Assembly (NCBI RefSeq): GCF_963678635.1 | Contig: NC_087063.1 | Span: 12,062,368-12,126,367, forward strand | Length of the DNA: 64,000 nt | DNA from: Symsagittifera roscoffensis | Lineage: Eukaryota; Xenacoelomorpha; Acoela; Convolutidae | Direction of reading: 5' to 3' | Shown: in pieces, positions 1-12,200 of the stretch | Layout of the letters: every line of letters begins with the position of its first letter | Numbering within the stretch: position 1 is the stretch's first letter | Position numbers and translations under genes: made by a program | Notes under the pieces: generated by a model | Database searches by the model: none | What the model was told of the DNA's origin: nothing | The model's input: only the letters and a program-made list of their open reading frames with translations

Positions 1-1053
1 TTTTAGAATCATCAATCGAAACTCCAGATGGTGGTGCTTCAACATTCTTATCTTCTTCATTTTCGGTACCATTACACGTGCGTTTTTTTTATGAAGAAAA
101 AATAGAAACTCTTAAATATGAATTTTCGTTTAGTAGAGATTTTTGACTTTTGAGTTGACACATGCGTGCATGAGAACCTATTTTAAACATCAAAACGTTA
201 AAGTCCAAACGTCAACATTGCTAATATATAAGTTTGAAACTCGAGGGACGTAGTTTGCTGCAAATAGAACAGTCTTTGGTGCCTTGAGACGACGCTACAC
301 ACAATTATAGTCCTTAAATTTTTAAACCACTTAGTCCCATAAAGGAGTGCAGCCAGTATTTAGACAGCCGCGTATTCATACTGGTCAGTATTTAGACAAA
401 TACTGTATGAACCAATCAGAATCGAGAAAAAACATAAATAATCCAAAATTAATAATAATTATTTATTAATTTCTTCTTTGTCTCGATTCTGATTGGTTGA
501 AACAGCATTTGTCTAAATACTGACCAGTCTGAATACGAGGTTGTCTAAATACTGACATGTAACCTCCCATAAACCACTTAAATTCTAGCACTTAATTTTA
601 AATGTTTTAACGCTCATAAGTCGTCTTGATCTGATGTCGTCTTAATATTCTGGGGTCTTATTGACCTTTCACCAGCTAAATTACTAGCGTGTTTTAATCC
701 CAGTATTATCGCAAAAAAAACTAACCATTTTTCTCTCATTTTTTTGTTCCAGGTTGACCTTAATGAAAGTTGTGAAACCCAATTCCACACTATTATAACG
801 TATTTGGTCCAGCTAAAACTGATAGCATTCATCTCATTAAACGAGACGAGTAAAAGTATAACCTTTTTTCGATGTTCAAGTAATCAGCATCATGCTTGGT
901 GCTTCTTCTGGTAACCAGGAATTTTATGAAAAAATTTTACACATAGATCTTCATCATTTTTCATCAAATAAGTTTTTTAACGGTGATTTTCAGTTCCATT
1001 TTTTTTCCGTTTCGGTGCTGGCAAACATATTCTTGTCTTTTAGATAGGTTGGA
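1..1053. other. Upstream region of DNAH2
   Basis: No convincing gene. Positions 352-556 are a foldback MITE (separate entry). A TTTTAG acceptor ends at 1043, ten bases before the DNAH2 start codon, so the 5' UTR is probably spliced from an exon further left. No clear TATA box was found; the foldback arms carry CCAAT motifs about 0.5-0.65 kb upstream of the ATG. Confidence 0.5.
352..556. repeat. Foldback (palindromic) MITE
   Basis: Two arms of about 75 bp are near-perfect reverse complements. Each has, from outside in, a CAGTATTTAGACA motif, a second TCAGTATTTAGACAAAT copy and an AACCAATCAGAATCGAGA block. A short AT-rich loop (about 430-475) separates them. No coding capacity and no certain target duplication. 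It lies about 0.5 kb before the DNAH2 start codon. Confidence 0.75.
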
Positions 1054-4000
1054 ATGGCTGATCCTGACGAAATTCAAGTTGATCCCCCAATTCCAGAAAA
1101 TGATAGTGAAAATAAGCCCGAGGAGATGTCTTCAGATCGGCCTGGTATGTTGTTTAATCGATAGAACAAGACATTTTTGAAAATTTAATGTCATCGGTTA
1201 ATCAAAAAAAATATATAGCGTTAATAGTTGTTTTTAGATGAGGTTGCAATCAAAGAAAGAACGTTTAATGATATGTGAAGCTTAACTAAAAAACACAGTC
1301 AGTTGACATTGTTATCACTGGCCAGCGTTCGTCCTCTCCTCGGCTTGCTGCACGCTTTCTGCAGAGCTGAACTAAAGTTTTTGTCATCTATTTTTTGTTT
1401 TTGTAGATACAAAGCGAACTGGAAGAGGTAGTAGATCTAGCCAGTCAGGTTCAGAAGTAGAAGAGCCAGATGTGGTATGTATTCAGTATACCTAAATCGA
1501 AATTATTTATAGAAAGTCAAAAGTTTTGACTATTTTTCTATGATTTCAGAAACCCTACTTAAAAGGAATGATTGGTTTGATAGAGTATGACGAGAGTTCT
1601 CATCTCTTTACTCCAGAAATGGACGATTTAATGGACGACTGGATAGAAAACAAAATTAAAAACCGATGCCTATTTGTGTATGTAGACGGAGATGCAATAA
1701 AAGTCACAACGGAATTACCTCATAAAACGGTACACTCAATACAGTGAGTAGTTTACGATGATTATTTTTCAATTGCTTAGCTTACCTTAAGAAGTCGTCT
1801 TTTATCGGTACATTAATTAAATACGCTAACAACTTGCTTAATAAAATCAGCAGAACCATTTGATAGCTTGCGTTTTATAAATTTCAATTGGGTAACTTCT
1901 CCATTATACCTACCTAGAGTAGAGGTAACGAATACACCTGAGACGAAAAGCTAGCTCCTATTACGAATCTGGCCTAAGTGACCTAAAATTGCGTGGGTTG
2001 AAGATAGACGTTTAGTTTTATCGTTGAGGGAGTTTTTTGGCGTGTTTTGACGAGGGGGAGCCTGAAAGTTTTGGTATTGACGAGGGGGAGCCTGAAAATT
2101 TTGGAGCCTGAAAGTTTTGACGAGGAGAAACCGGAAAGTTTTGAAAGTTTTCATGAAAAAATTTTGTTTTCTGCACAACAGGATTTTATTCAATCTTCTT
2201 CGGCTTAGTTGCCGCTCAGTATCAATGTCTGAAGTTTGTTTAACGCCGCCAAATGTACACTGAATCCTCAAAACTCCATTTTTCGAGAGGCGTCAAATTA
2301 TAGCTAGATGTAACCTAGTTAACTACGCTTGCTGTTATCAATATATCGGAACATAGATTTCTTTCGGGTTAACAACTAGTGTAACAAAATCAGTGTAATC
2401 ATTTATGATGCTGCTTTGCTGCTAACATGCTCAATTTTATGAAAATTTATGTTTCACTTCTAGCTTCTAGTTACTACTAGCACATGCCATATCTAAATTT
2501 CAAGCCATTGTATGTTTATATTTAGATTTTAGGTTTAACTTCCTGGTGATTATTTTTCGGCTCCATGATTGTCGACTTGAGCTCTGTCGGTTTAGTTTCC
2601 AAACTATTTAGTCCATTTTGCTCACGCTAAATTTATAGTTAGCGTGCATCTTATGTGGGCGTTAGAAAAAGTTTTTGTTCCGACGGTTTGAAAAATCTAA
2701 AGGAATTTTGTATTCGGTTGTTTTGGTTTTTTCTTTTGGTTTCCTTCACAAAATCAGGTACCACACATAATCATCGAAATGGGTCTAGTTACATATCATT
2801 TTAAAGCCCTTTCAGTCCTGAGTCGAACGACAAAAAATGAAAATTTTTTCTCAGTGTCGAGAAAAACCGGCTTAAAATTTTTTGAAAAACCGGTTTACAA
2901 TTATTATAAACCGGTTTATAATAATTTGAGCGTACAGGCTCACAATAGCTTGTGTCAGCTTAATTTAATTTAAAAATATGGAGTTCCACAAAGTTCAGTT
3001 GGGTCAGATAAATCGTTTTTCAATGATCTTGAGCTCATGATCAGGTCATAAGAGATAATGTTTTTTCAAGTGAGATTTTGTGATCTGATTACCTTGTAGA
3101 GTATATTGTCGAAAAACTTCATTACCCTTGCGATAAGCAAGGGTATTTCAATCGGGTACTAGACTGTTTTCCCGTAAATAACTTTGCTCGCACGTCTCAT
3201 CTCCTGGATTCATTCATCTACTGGGCTTTTTTTTGCAACAGGCATATTTTGAGCATTTTATCATTTTAAATATCCGGTCAAATCAAAATTTGCTTTTTAT
3301 GTTTGTTGAAATTTTACCAACTCGATTTGCTATAACTTCATGAGTTTTTTCTGTTTGTTTTTAGCCTTTTTCGGCTTAATAGGTTTTGGCTTTTGTTCAA
3401 GTTGTTGCCTGGTTTGATGACCATAAAGTCTTTGTGTGTGTTCTTGGGAATTTTTTTTAGTTACGAATTTTTTTGAATTTTTTCCAGAATGAAGAAGAGT
3501 TTGTGCTCAGGCTTTTTCGGCTTTGTTAACGCTTGGTAATTATCAGTTCGATTTCAATCAACCAGTAAGCGCATCTGGTGCAGAGATAACGCAACTGTTT
3601 GAGACAGCAAAGGCTTGTATGTTTATAAAGGCTTGTAAAGAACAGGTCCCGCTCGGATTCACCTGTTTTTTGCAAACTAGAGTTTTCTTCTTTTTTGGAC
3701 TATCATCCGCCTGTTTATTCTTGTCGGTTTAGTTCCCTTAGCCTGACTTTTCTTTGAAGATTCAGCTTTCTTCTAAGTTGCTGTAATACCCATGCTTGAG
3801 ACGACAAAGTACGGGAGTTCGATTCCAGTCGAGACCTGTTTTTTGCAAACTGAAAAATTTCGGCTAATTTAGATTACGGTATGTATGCTTAATTTTGTCG
3901 GCTTGGTTCCGTAAAAAAGATATTCTCAAAACTCTGCTTCTTTATACCATTCTGAAAGCTACTTGTAAAGTTTTTATTTGCGGAGATAATTTTGTTCCGG

Positions 4001-6230
4001 TTGTTTTGGACTTTTGTTGCAATTTTTGGTAATTTTAATTGAGGTTTTTTTTAATTTTGTTTATTTTTTTTTCATTTGATTTTAATCACAATCAACCATT
4101 TTCGTGCCGCAAGTGGTGTGAAATTCAAATACGTCTCTGTGTCGCTATTTTTTTCCAAGATTCTTCGAAAAGCGGCGCAGTGGGTTGGGGGGGGGGGGGG
4201 GGGGGGGGGTTGAATATTTGTTTGAGCCAGACAATGAACGGGCGCTATAATGTTCAGGTTCATTTCTCTGAAAAAACATGACGATTTATTTAAGGCAAGA
4301 TAATTAAATGAGCAGGACAGCAGTCGGCAGAAAAAAGAGACCCAGCCCTATTTGGAATGTTATCAAAAGACTTTTATTTGAGAGGTTAAAAGACCTTTTG
4401 AACTAAATACCGTGCTAGCTGGCGTGCTGGACCGTCTTTTTCTCACTATTTCTGATGCCTTTTCACATGAGAAAGAACCTTTCCTTCTATTGCTCAGGTT
4501 TTCAGACGATTTATCCACTAGGGAAAGTACCATCATACGAGCTGTTTAGCTCATCAGGGAGAACCACAGTTGTGCCTCGGGTTAAGAACTGCATGCAATT
4601 TTTTGGTTATTTTTCTGGGCTTGGTAATATTGCCTCAGCCTCAAGTAACGAGCGCGGATCATGGTGGGCCTCGAACAGACGACTTTTTGATTAAGAGGCG
4701 GAGACGTAACCACTTCACCACCGCTCCCTCTGAATTATAGATTAAAAAAATTAATTCTGTTTCTGTAGATATTTCGCCAAAAAAGGAGACGTGGAATTGT
4801 TCATGGACAACGTGGAACAGTTTGTCACCCATGGCATCATTCACGTGCCTCACATCGAGAGTCTTCTCAAGCAAATGGTATCATTCTTTTTACACGTTTT
4901 TTTTAAAATTTCCCAATGATTTTTTTCATTTGCTGCTTTTTTTGAAGTGTTTTCAGGAATCATCAGCCATAATGAGTTGACTATTTTTAATTATAATACA
5001 GCACTTTTCACAGACTTTAGAAAAAATGTTTTTTTTTTTAATTGAGTTTGCGATGTTTTTGTACGTTGTGTGTTCTTTTCTAGAATGGAGCCTTTTCGCC
5101 AATGTTTCTCTCGAACAAGACGTGGCCCGACAGCATCAGAAATGATTTCACTTCCCACCTGCAGAGGTTCATGGCCTACTTGACGGACATGAGACATAAG
5201 ACCGAGGGCCATACCATCCTCTACATCCCCAAAGAGGGCGCAGCTGCCGCGGAGGATGTTGCGGCTGCATGTGCAGACAAAGACTTGGTCCAGCGACTCG
5301 AAAGTGAGCAATTTTATTCTTCCGTTATATTCATCTTAATCATACATAAAGGCTTCTCTTTGTCATTCTTCAAGTAAATCGAAAAAAATTATTGTAAAAA
5401 TTTCTCGATTCCAAAAAGGCCCGTTCGAATATAATAGTTTAAATACATTTTTTCATGCTGTCGGATTGCAAGGAAAATGAAAGATTGTAGACTTCGGTGA
5501 TTATGTAAAAAAAGAGAATACGTAATTGTTCTGCTTCTTCTTCTCAGACGTCGTCAGGTTCTTTGTTTGCAGCCGTGATGATCCACTGGACGATGCAGTT
5601 GAAGGAGGTGGTCTACGCTCAGGACTCGCAGGAGATCACTGAGAACAGTGGACCCCTGGAGGAGATAGAGTTCTGGCGCAACAGGTGTGTGGACCTGAGT
5701 AGCATCAGCACCCAGCTGGACAAACCAGAAGTGAAGAAGATCGAGAGCATTCTGGACGCCGTCAAGTCCAGTTATGTGGGACAGTTTCGCAAATACGCTC
5801 AGCAGATACAGGTGAAACAGTTTATTCTCTTGATTCTGACCACTTTTATCTCAAGCTCAGTCCACTTTTTTCCTATCCAAGTTTCACATTTCAGCGAAGT
5901 TTTGCGCAAATCTGATGCGTTAATTGCGATCTACTTTGAATCCCGTATTGAGTTTTTTATTTAAAAATTTGTTCAAGTATTTAGTTTTCGATAAATTGTG
6001 TTTCGGTTCGATTTCTCTGTGTGGTGATAACTGAGTTTTGTTTTGTTTTCAGGATGGTTCTAAACAGTCGGAGAATAACTTGAAGTTCCTGAATATTCTG
6101 AAGGAGCCGTGTGATCAGTTGAGCAAGGCCAGTGCCAAGGAGATCCCCCCTATGCTGCCAAACCTGCTCAACCTTATCCGCTTCGTCTGGACCAACTCAG
6201 ACTTCTACAACACCAAGGAACGCATCACTG
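1054..6230 (+). CDS. DNAH2: DNAH2 exons 1-7: N-terminus and start of tail
   Basis: Exons: 1054-1144, 1407-1474, 1550-1743, 4769-4877, 5084-5303, 5573-5811, 6053-6230. The start MADPDEIQ is followed by an acidic, Ser/Gly-rich low-complexity stretch. The conserved part begins in exon 3 with a [14 protein letters not shown]-type segment, and exons 4-7 begin the DHC_N1 tail that binds intermediate chains and neighbouring heavy chains. Phases are consistent (exon 3 ends in phase 2, exons 5 and 7 in phase 1). For exon 6 I chose the TTTGCAG acceptor at 5572, because it alone keeps the frame with exon 5; a TTCTCAG acceptor about 25 bases upstream would not. Exons 1-2 are poorly conserved and the least certain. 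Confidence 0.85.
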
Positions 6231-9200
6231 GTTAGTAACCCTTTATTTGGTTGGTTCGCTGGTGCCCTGTTAGTAAATCCTTAATACAGATTGATGTACT
6301 GGGAAAACATTACTAAAGAACAAGACTGCTTGTATCAGGGCAAAGCCATGAATGTTTGGACAGCCGTTTAAATAATCGAAAAAAAAATAATTGCTGTTTG
6401 CGCGTTAATAGCAAAAAATAAATTGCGCGTTAAATGTACCAAATGGGCAATTTTTAAACCCCAATTACTTTACGAAAAATAATCACAGGTAATTCATTTT
6501 TTGAAGTTTGAGCCCAGGACGGCGTTACCTTTCAGGTTTTTTTTTCCATCTAATTAGTTTTTACTTTAACTAAAAGTTCACAAAATTGTTAATTTACCAA
6601 GTCTGATTTTGAGTTTTTTCTCTTTTTTTTTCAAAATATAAAAAAAGTTTCAGTTTGTTATATCGAAGAATGGAAAATTTTGCGAAAACTTGGAAAACGG
6701 CTAAAACACCAGAAGATGGAATTTTTCAAGTCATAACTTGTTTTTTTTTTACAAAGGTTAGGGGGTCGATGCGTCTGCAGGAAACTATTTCACAAGTTTT
6801 ATTCGATTTCAGCCTTAAGTCATGTTTGGATGTGTAGTTTATAATAAGTCAAAAAAAATCTAAAAAACAGTCAGAAAAACAATAAGATCTGATTCTTTCT
6901 TAAATGTTAAATGATGTTTCCGATAAAGTTGTTGCTATAACTGAAAATTCACACAATTGTAAATTAACCAAATCTGACTTCGATTTTTTCTCGTTTATTT
7001 TTTGAAGTATTTAAACAGTTTCCGTTTGTTATATCGACTTAGTAAACTTGTATTACGTAAACTTGATGGCAAATATTATCCGTATGCGATTACGTGTTTC
7101 AGTTTCGATAGGTCATAAAAAATTTCAAAACTTGAAGTTTTTTATGACAAGTTTTGTTGTCGGCTCAGCAGGTTTCATCCCAAAGTTTGTCGCCTTTATT
7201 GACGCTCGGTGAGTGATTTTCAACTGTTTTTAGGGCTGTATGTGAATTTCATCCGATACTGCCATGAATTTTTGTAGCTGTAGTTTTTCCAACTTTTTTC
7301 AAGTTATTTTTTGCAAGTAATGTTTTCAACTTGATTTTTCACAATTTTTTGAACTCAGCCTTTTTTCATTTTGTAGCGAAATGTGTAGCGCAATTCAAAT
7401 TTTTCAAGCTATTTCATTACTTGTTGTTGTGTACTGTCACAGGTTCATCAAAATGAGTTTCATTTTGAGACCAACATTGCAAAATTTTGGGTGTTGTTTT
7501 TTTTCGGCGTCATATCAATTTTTACGATATGGCGGTACTCCGTATTGCAAGTCATGCGCGGCTCAGCTTCGCCCCTGTGTACAATTTTGTTTTGTTTCGG
7601 TTTTTTCGTTTTTCGTTTGTTCTTGTTGACTTTAATTGACTCATTTTAGCTCCAACTTCCCTCAAACTATCAGATTTATCGCTACACTTACGCTACAATG
7701 AAAACACTGCCTTATAGATATTGAAAAAATGTCTCATTCTTGAAAAATGAAAGTGAAAAAACATGACCAAAAACTATATCTACAAAACTTTCAAATGTTT
7801 GGCTTGGATGATGTTCGTAAACAGCCTTAAAAACATTGAAGATTGATAACCGAGCGTCAATTAAGGCAAAAAAGTTGGGTCAATGCTCATTGAGCCAGAA
7901 ATGAAACTGTAGTTACAAAAGTCAAGCTTTAAAGTTTATGAAATCATTAATCTCAAGAACCATTCCTCCTGAAAAAGGGGAAAAGGATTTTAAAATTCGC
8001 CCGTGAAACTACGCAACATAATTTGTCTAGGCCAATAAAATGAAACCCAAAACCTTAATTGTTTAACTACTAAAATGGGTGGTGAACAGCGAGTGTGGAG
8101 GAGATACCTGTTACTCGTTCTTACCAATGAATTTGAAATTAAATTGGGCAGGGTAGTGGAATTTTTCCGCCGCATGTTCTTTTGATCGAACCCGTGACTA
8201 TAAAGCCGCTTGTTTCGGCACGATTCTCATAACCAGTTTTTTCGATTTAACTCTAAATCTCAGAACTCTAAATCTCCGAGAAGAAAAAATCTCCGATTTA
8301 ACTCTAAATCTCCGAGAAGAAAAAAAATGTTTTGCAAAAAGTTGGAAAACGGCAAAAACATCCGAATGTGGAAATTTTAATGTCACAACTTGTTTTCTTA
8401 GAAAGGTTACGGAGTCGATGCGTCTGCAGGAAAAAATTTCACAGCTGTTTTACTCGGTTTCAGCCGTAACGCAGATTTGGAAATGTAGTTTATAATACGT
8501 CAAAAAGAATCCAAAAAGTAGTTAAAAAATCAATAAGATCTGAGTCTTTGGAATGTTATAGCTTTGTTCTACAAAAATAAGGGCGTACCCTTTCATGCAG
8601 TGAAAAACCTCACAATTTTTTTTTTCGATTGAAGCATTAATCTAAAAATTGTTGGGTAGCTTCGAGCAAAGTCAATGTTTACGAAAAACTTTCAAAAGCT
8701 CAAAACTTGACTTTCTTTATGCCCTAAATTTTTTCCTGGAATTCTTACGAGGAGTACCTACTCATGCAGGGAGCGTCCCACGTCATTTTTTCATATTTAA
8801 CCTAAAAGTTTGGGAGGGTAGTTTTTCAGAAACTCGAAAAACGGTTGAAAAATCAAAAGTTTGACTTTGCCGAGAGCCTGAACTTTTAACGTAAAATTTG
8901 TTGGGGATTTTTTCAGAACCTGTTTGTTCGATTGAACCTAAGTTCTCATCTTTGAGAAGAAGATTTCGAGATAAGACAGAAAGATTCAAAAACGGTAAAA
9001 AAAATTGATTCTTATTGAATGCTATAACTTGCAGAGTAACAAAGTTGGACGTAGCTGCTTATGCAGGTTTTTTTTTTCCTACAAACTGTCATTTCGGCTG
9101 AACTCAAAAGCTTAGAGTTAAAATAGTAATTTTTAAGAAAATGAAAAGTTCCATAAACTTTGGTCAAAATTTCCTCCCACACAATTTTTCGAAGGCTATA

Positions 9201-12200
9201 GAAAGTTGGGTGAGATAGAAAGAGACTAGGAGATTATGCAGGCAGACAGGGGAGTGGGCGATACTTTGACTGGAAGTAATTTTTTTAAGGTCAGTACGGT
9301 AGTTTTTGAGAAACATGAAAAGTTTTGAAAAATAGGAAAAAAAATGTCCAATTAGTTTTTAAAATGTTGAAAAAACAAATCCCATATATTTTCATACTAT
9401 TTTTATCGAACAGAAATTGATCGAATCAAAATTCAAAAAACCCAAGCTTTGTGAATCAACTTATTGGAAAACGTACGAGGTAATAATTTTCATTAGAAAA
9501 AAAAACAAAATATCAGCCGACAGAAATTAGGGGCGGTTTTTCAAAACTTTTCAAAAATTTGGTCGTTATTTTTTATGTTGATCAAATTGATTTTCCGAGC
9601 ACTACCTGAACACTAAAAAGACCCTATTTTAATCAAAATTTTTGTAATGCAGGAGAATTTTTTCGAAAAAATAGGTCAAAACAGCCGTTTTTAGGCACTT
9701 TTTGGAAAATGTTGAGCAAAAGTTTGCGTTTTTTGCGACGCGCGCCTTTAGAATAATAATTTTAGGACCTAAAATGGATGTCATAAAATAATATCAAAGA
9801 GAGACCCTTTGGTTAATGAGAAAATCGAATCCACTACCCCCTCCTCCCAAAAATCCGCCCCTGGCTGTTATTGACGATTTTTTTGTTGATTTTTGATGTA
9901 GAACTTTTTATGTCAATTTTTTTTCAGCTAAAGAAAGGTTCAAAAAACTGCATCCTTTTTGTGATGTTTTTTGTGTAATTATGTCTTGTAAGGTAATTTG
10001 CGTGTTTCTGTAGGTCTTCTGCGGAAGCTGAGCAATGAGATCATCCTGAGGTGTTCGAAGGAGATCCACTTGGACAAGATCTTTGAGGGCTACTGCATCA
10101 CCTGTGTCAACACCCTCAACCAGGCCATAAACTGCTGCTCCCAGTGGAAGCAGACCTACGAACGGGTCAGCACATGATATAATTGACATGATTTTATAAA
10201 ATTAGCTATGAAATTTCCCTATGGGTTCCTGAAGGGCTTAGTAAAAAGATAGTTGCGTTATGAAGTTTTATAGAGGAGTTTTTCAGACTAGCGAAGTACA
10301 TTCTGGCGTCGCTCGCATTGTAAGAGTCTCTTTTAAAAAACTTTCATTCTCTGTCTTCTCTATCTCTATTTCTTTACCCTTGCGGTTAGCAAGGTTGTTG
10401 GAACCGGGTACTAGACTTTTCCCCCGGAAATAACTTTGTTCACGTGGTCTCCAATTTTACTTGATCTTCCAATCTGTACTTTCGTCTCTTCGTCAATCAA
10501 CAGGCTTATTTTGAGCATGTCTGTATTTAAAATTCCCAGTATATTCGAAAATTGTCAATTGTTGGTTGTAAATTTACCAACTCCGATTTGTTGAAATTTC
10601 ATTTTTTTTTGCATTATTGGCTTTAGAGTTTTCGGCTTACGCTATATCAATTTTGTGGCAACATATTGCGCGAATTTTTGTTGTTTTGAAGCTGGGGGCT
10701 TAAATTTCTTTTTTTTTAGTTTCAAGTGTTTTTTTAATGAAAACAATTGTTTCGGCTCAAGGGGTGTCTGCTAAAGTATTGTCGGCTTTGTAAAAAAATT
10801 TTCAAATCTTTGTTGCAGTGCGCTTATTTAACATTAAAGTGTCCTATTTTTCTCAAAAAGTACTTTTTTCATGACAAGTTGCGACAAACATAGGAAAAAT
10901 ATGGTAGATTTAGTTTTTTCGATTGTGGTTTTCGTTAAAATTTTTGTCGACTAATTTTTCATGCTATGTTTTATTTTATCGCAAGTGGCGTTAAGCTCTG
11001 GTTCGCGTCTGTGTAAAAAGTCTGTTCTTCTTAGGTGATACCAAAGAAACCGAGCGCCCATGGATTCTAATCGATTATAATGAAATCGAGTTTTTTTCCA
11101 AGATAATCCTTTATAATCGATTATTTTTAAAATGAAAATCTATTATAATCGATTATTTTTAAAATGAAAATCTATTATAATCGATTATAATCGATTTCAT
11201 ATTTTAGAACTAAATTCGAATTTTTTTGCAGCAAATTTGCAAATTTTACAAGAAGTTTGCAAAATGTAATCCATGTCTTTTATTGAATGTCATGTCCCAA
11301 CGTCACCCCTTAATTTAGGGAGGAGGTGTCAATCATTAGGGTGCCCCTACCCCAAAGTCTACCTAAAAAAATTCCCCCATCTTCAACCATGATGGCACTT
11401 GAGGTAAACTGGCAGGGAGGGGGTAAACGAGGGGGGTGTAAATTATAGGGGGTAAAGTAAAGAGGGGTGTATACTGAGATGAATTGAAAAAGTTGAGACA
11501 AAAAAATATAATTTTCAATGTGAAGTGATACGTTTTATGAAACGTTATACGTAGCAACTGCACTAAACAGGAATTGAGATAACTTTGAAAAAAAATTGTA
11601 AATTTTATGTTTAACCCTTCAAAAAAATCCATTATAATCGTTTATATTGGCATAGAAAATATAAGAATTATAATCCATTTTTAATGGATTATTATCAATT
11701 ATACTGGACTGTATTGACATGGAAAAAAATAGGATTAGAATCTATTTTTAATGGATTATAATTGATTATTTTGTAATTTTATAGATACTGACCGTATTAT
11801 GACAATATAATCGATTATAATCCATGGGCGCTCGGTGCGGCAGGTAGATATCTGTTTTGGTAGCGTTTATCCCCACAACTCCTTATTAACTGAAAGAAAT
11901 CCAAATTATAAGCATACACAATAGCTTTGAAGTTTTTTTCCGACTTTCATAACGAAAGTAACGGAATATTTGTGCTCGGGGTCGTTTTTTTTTCTTCAGA
12001 CAAATTTCGACTTTTTAACTAGCCATTTTTGACAGAATTTTTTGTATCATTCAAAAGGTATTGTTGTCCTAAGCTTAAATTTGAAAAGATATTTCACCTG
12101 CGATTTATTTTGTGATTTTTATGGGGGTTTGGAGATTGCAGTTTTGGCCAATTTGGGACAATTAACGCGCGATATATTTCGCGCTATTAACGCGTTAGCG

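Larger units (their letters stand above)
1744..4768. other. DNAH2 intron 3 (3.0 kb)
   Basis: Repeat-derived and without coding potential. It holds a copy of the 'GGGTACTAGAC' dispersed family (3120-4145), a 23-base G run (4187-4209), a degenerate tRNA-derived element (4650-4730), and a local Pro/Gln-rich mini-duplication around 2040-2140 (repeated GACGAGGGGGAGCCTGAAA). Confidence 0.6.
6231..10013. other. DNAH2 intron 7 (3.8 kb)
   Basis: Entirely repeat-derived. It has a fragment of family R1 (6317-6540), duplicated family R3 blocks (6655-6900 and 8400-9260), an inverted-repeat element (7191-7868) and a degraded GGGGCGG...CCGCCCCTGG element (about 9528-9870). No protein-coding exon was found. 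Confidence 0.6.

Noticed and set aside
1-85. Minus-strand acidic frame reading roughly NEEDKNVEAPPSGVSIDDSK at the left edge
   Set aside because: Looks hydrophilic and exon-like, but there is a stop upstream and no acceptor between it and the readable part. Too short to support.
4039-4281. 80-codon frame with a poly-Gly run
   Set aside because: Created by the 23-base G homopolymer; no homology and no splice context.
5547-5572. Alternative exon 6 acceptor at TTCTCAG
   Set aside because: It would put exon 6 out of frame with exon 5. The TTTGCAG acceptor ending at 5572 keeps the frame.
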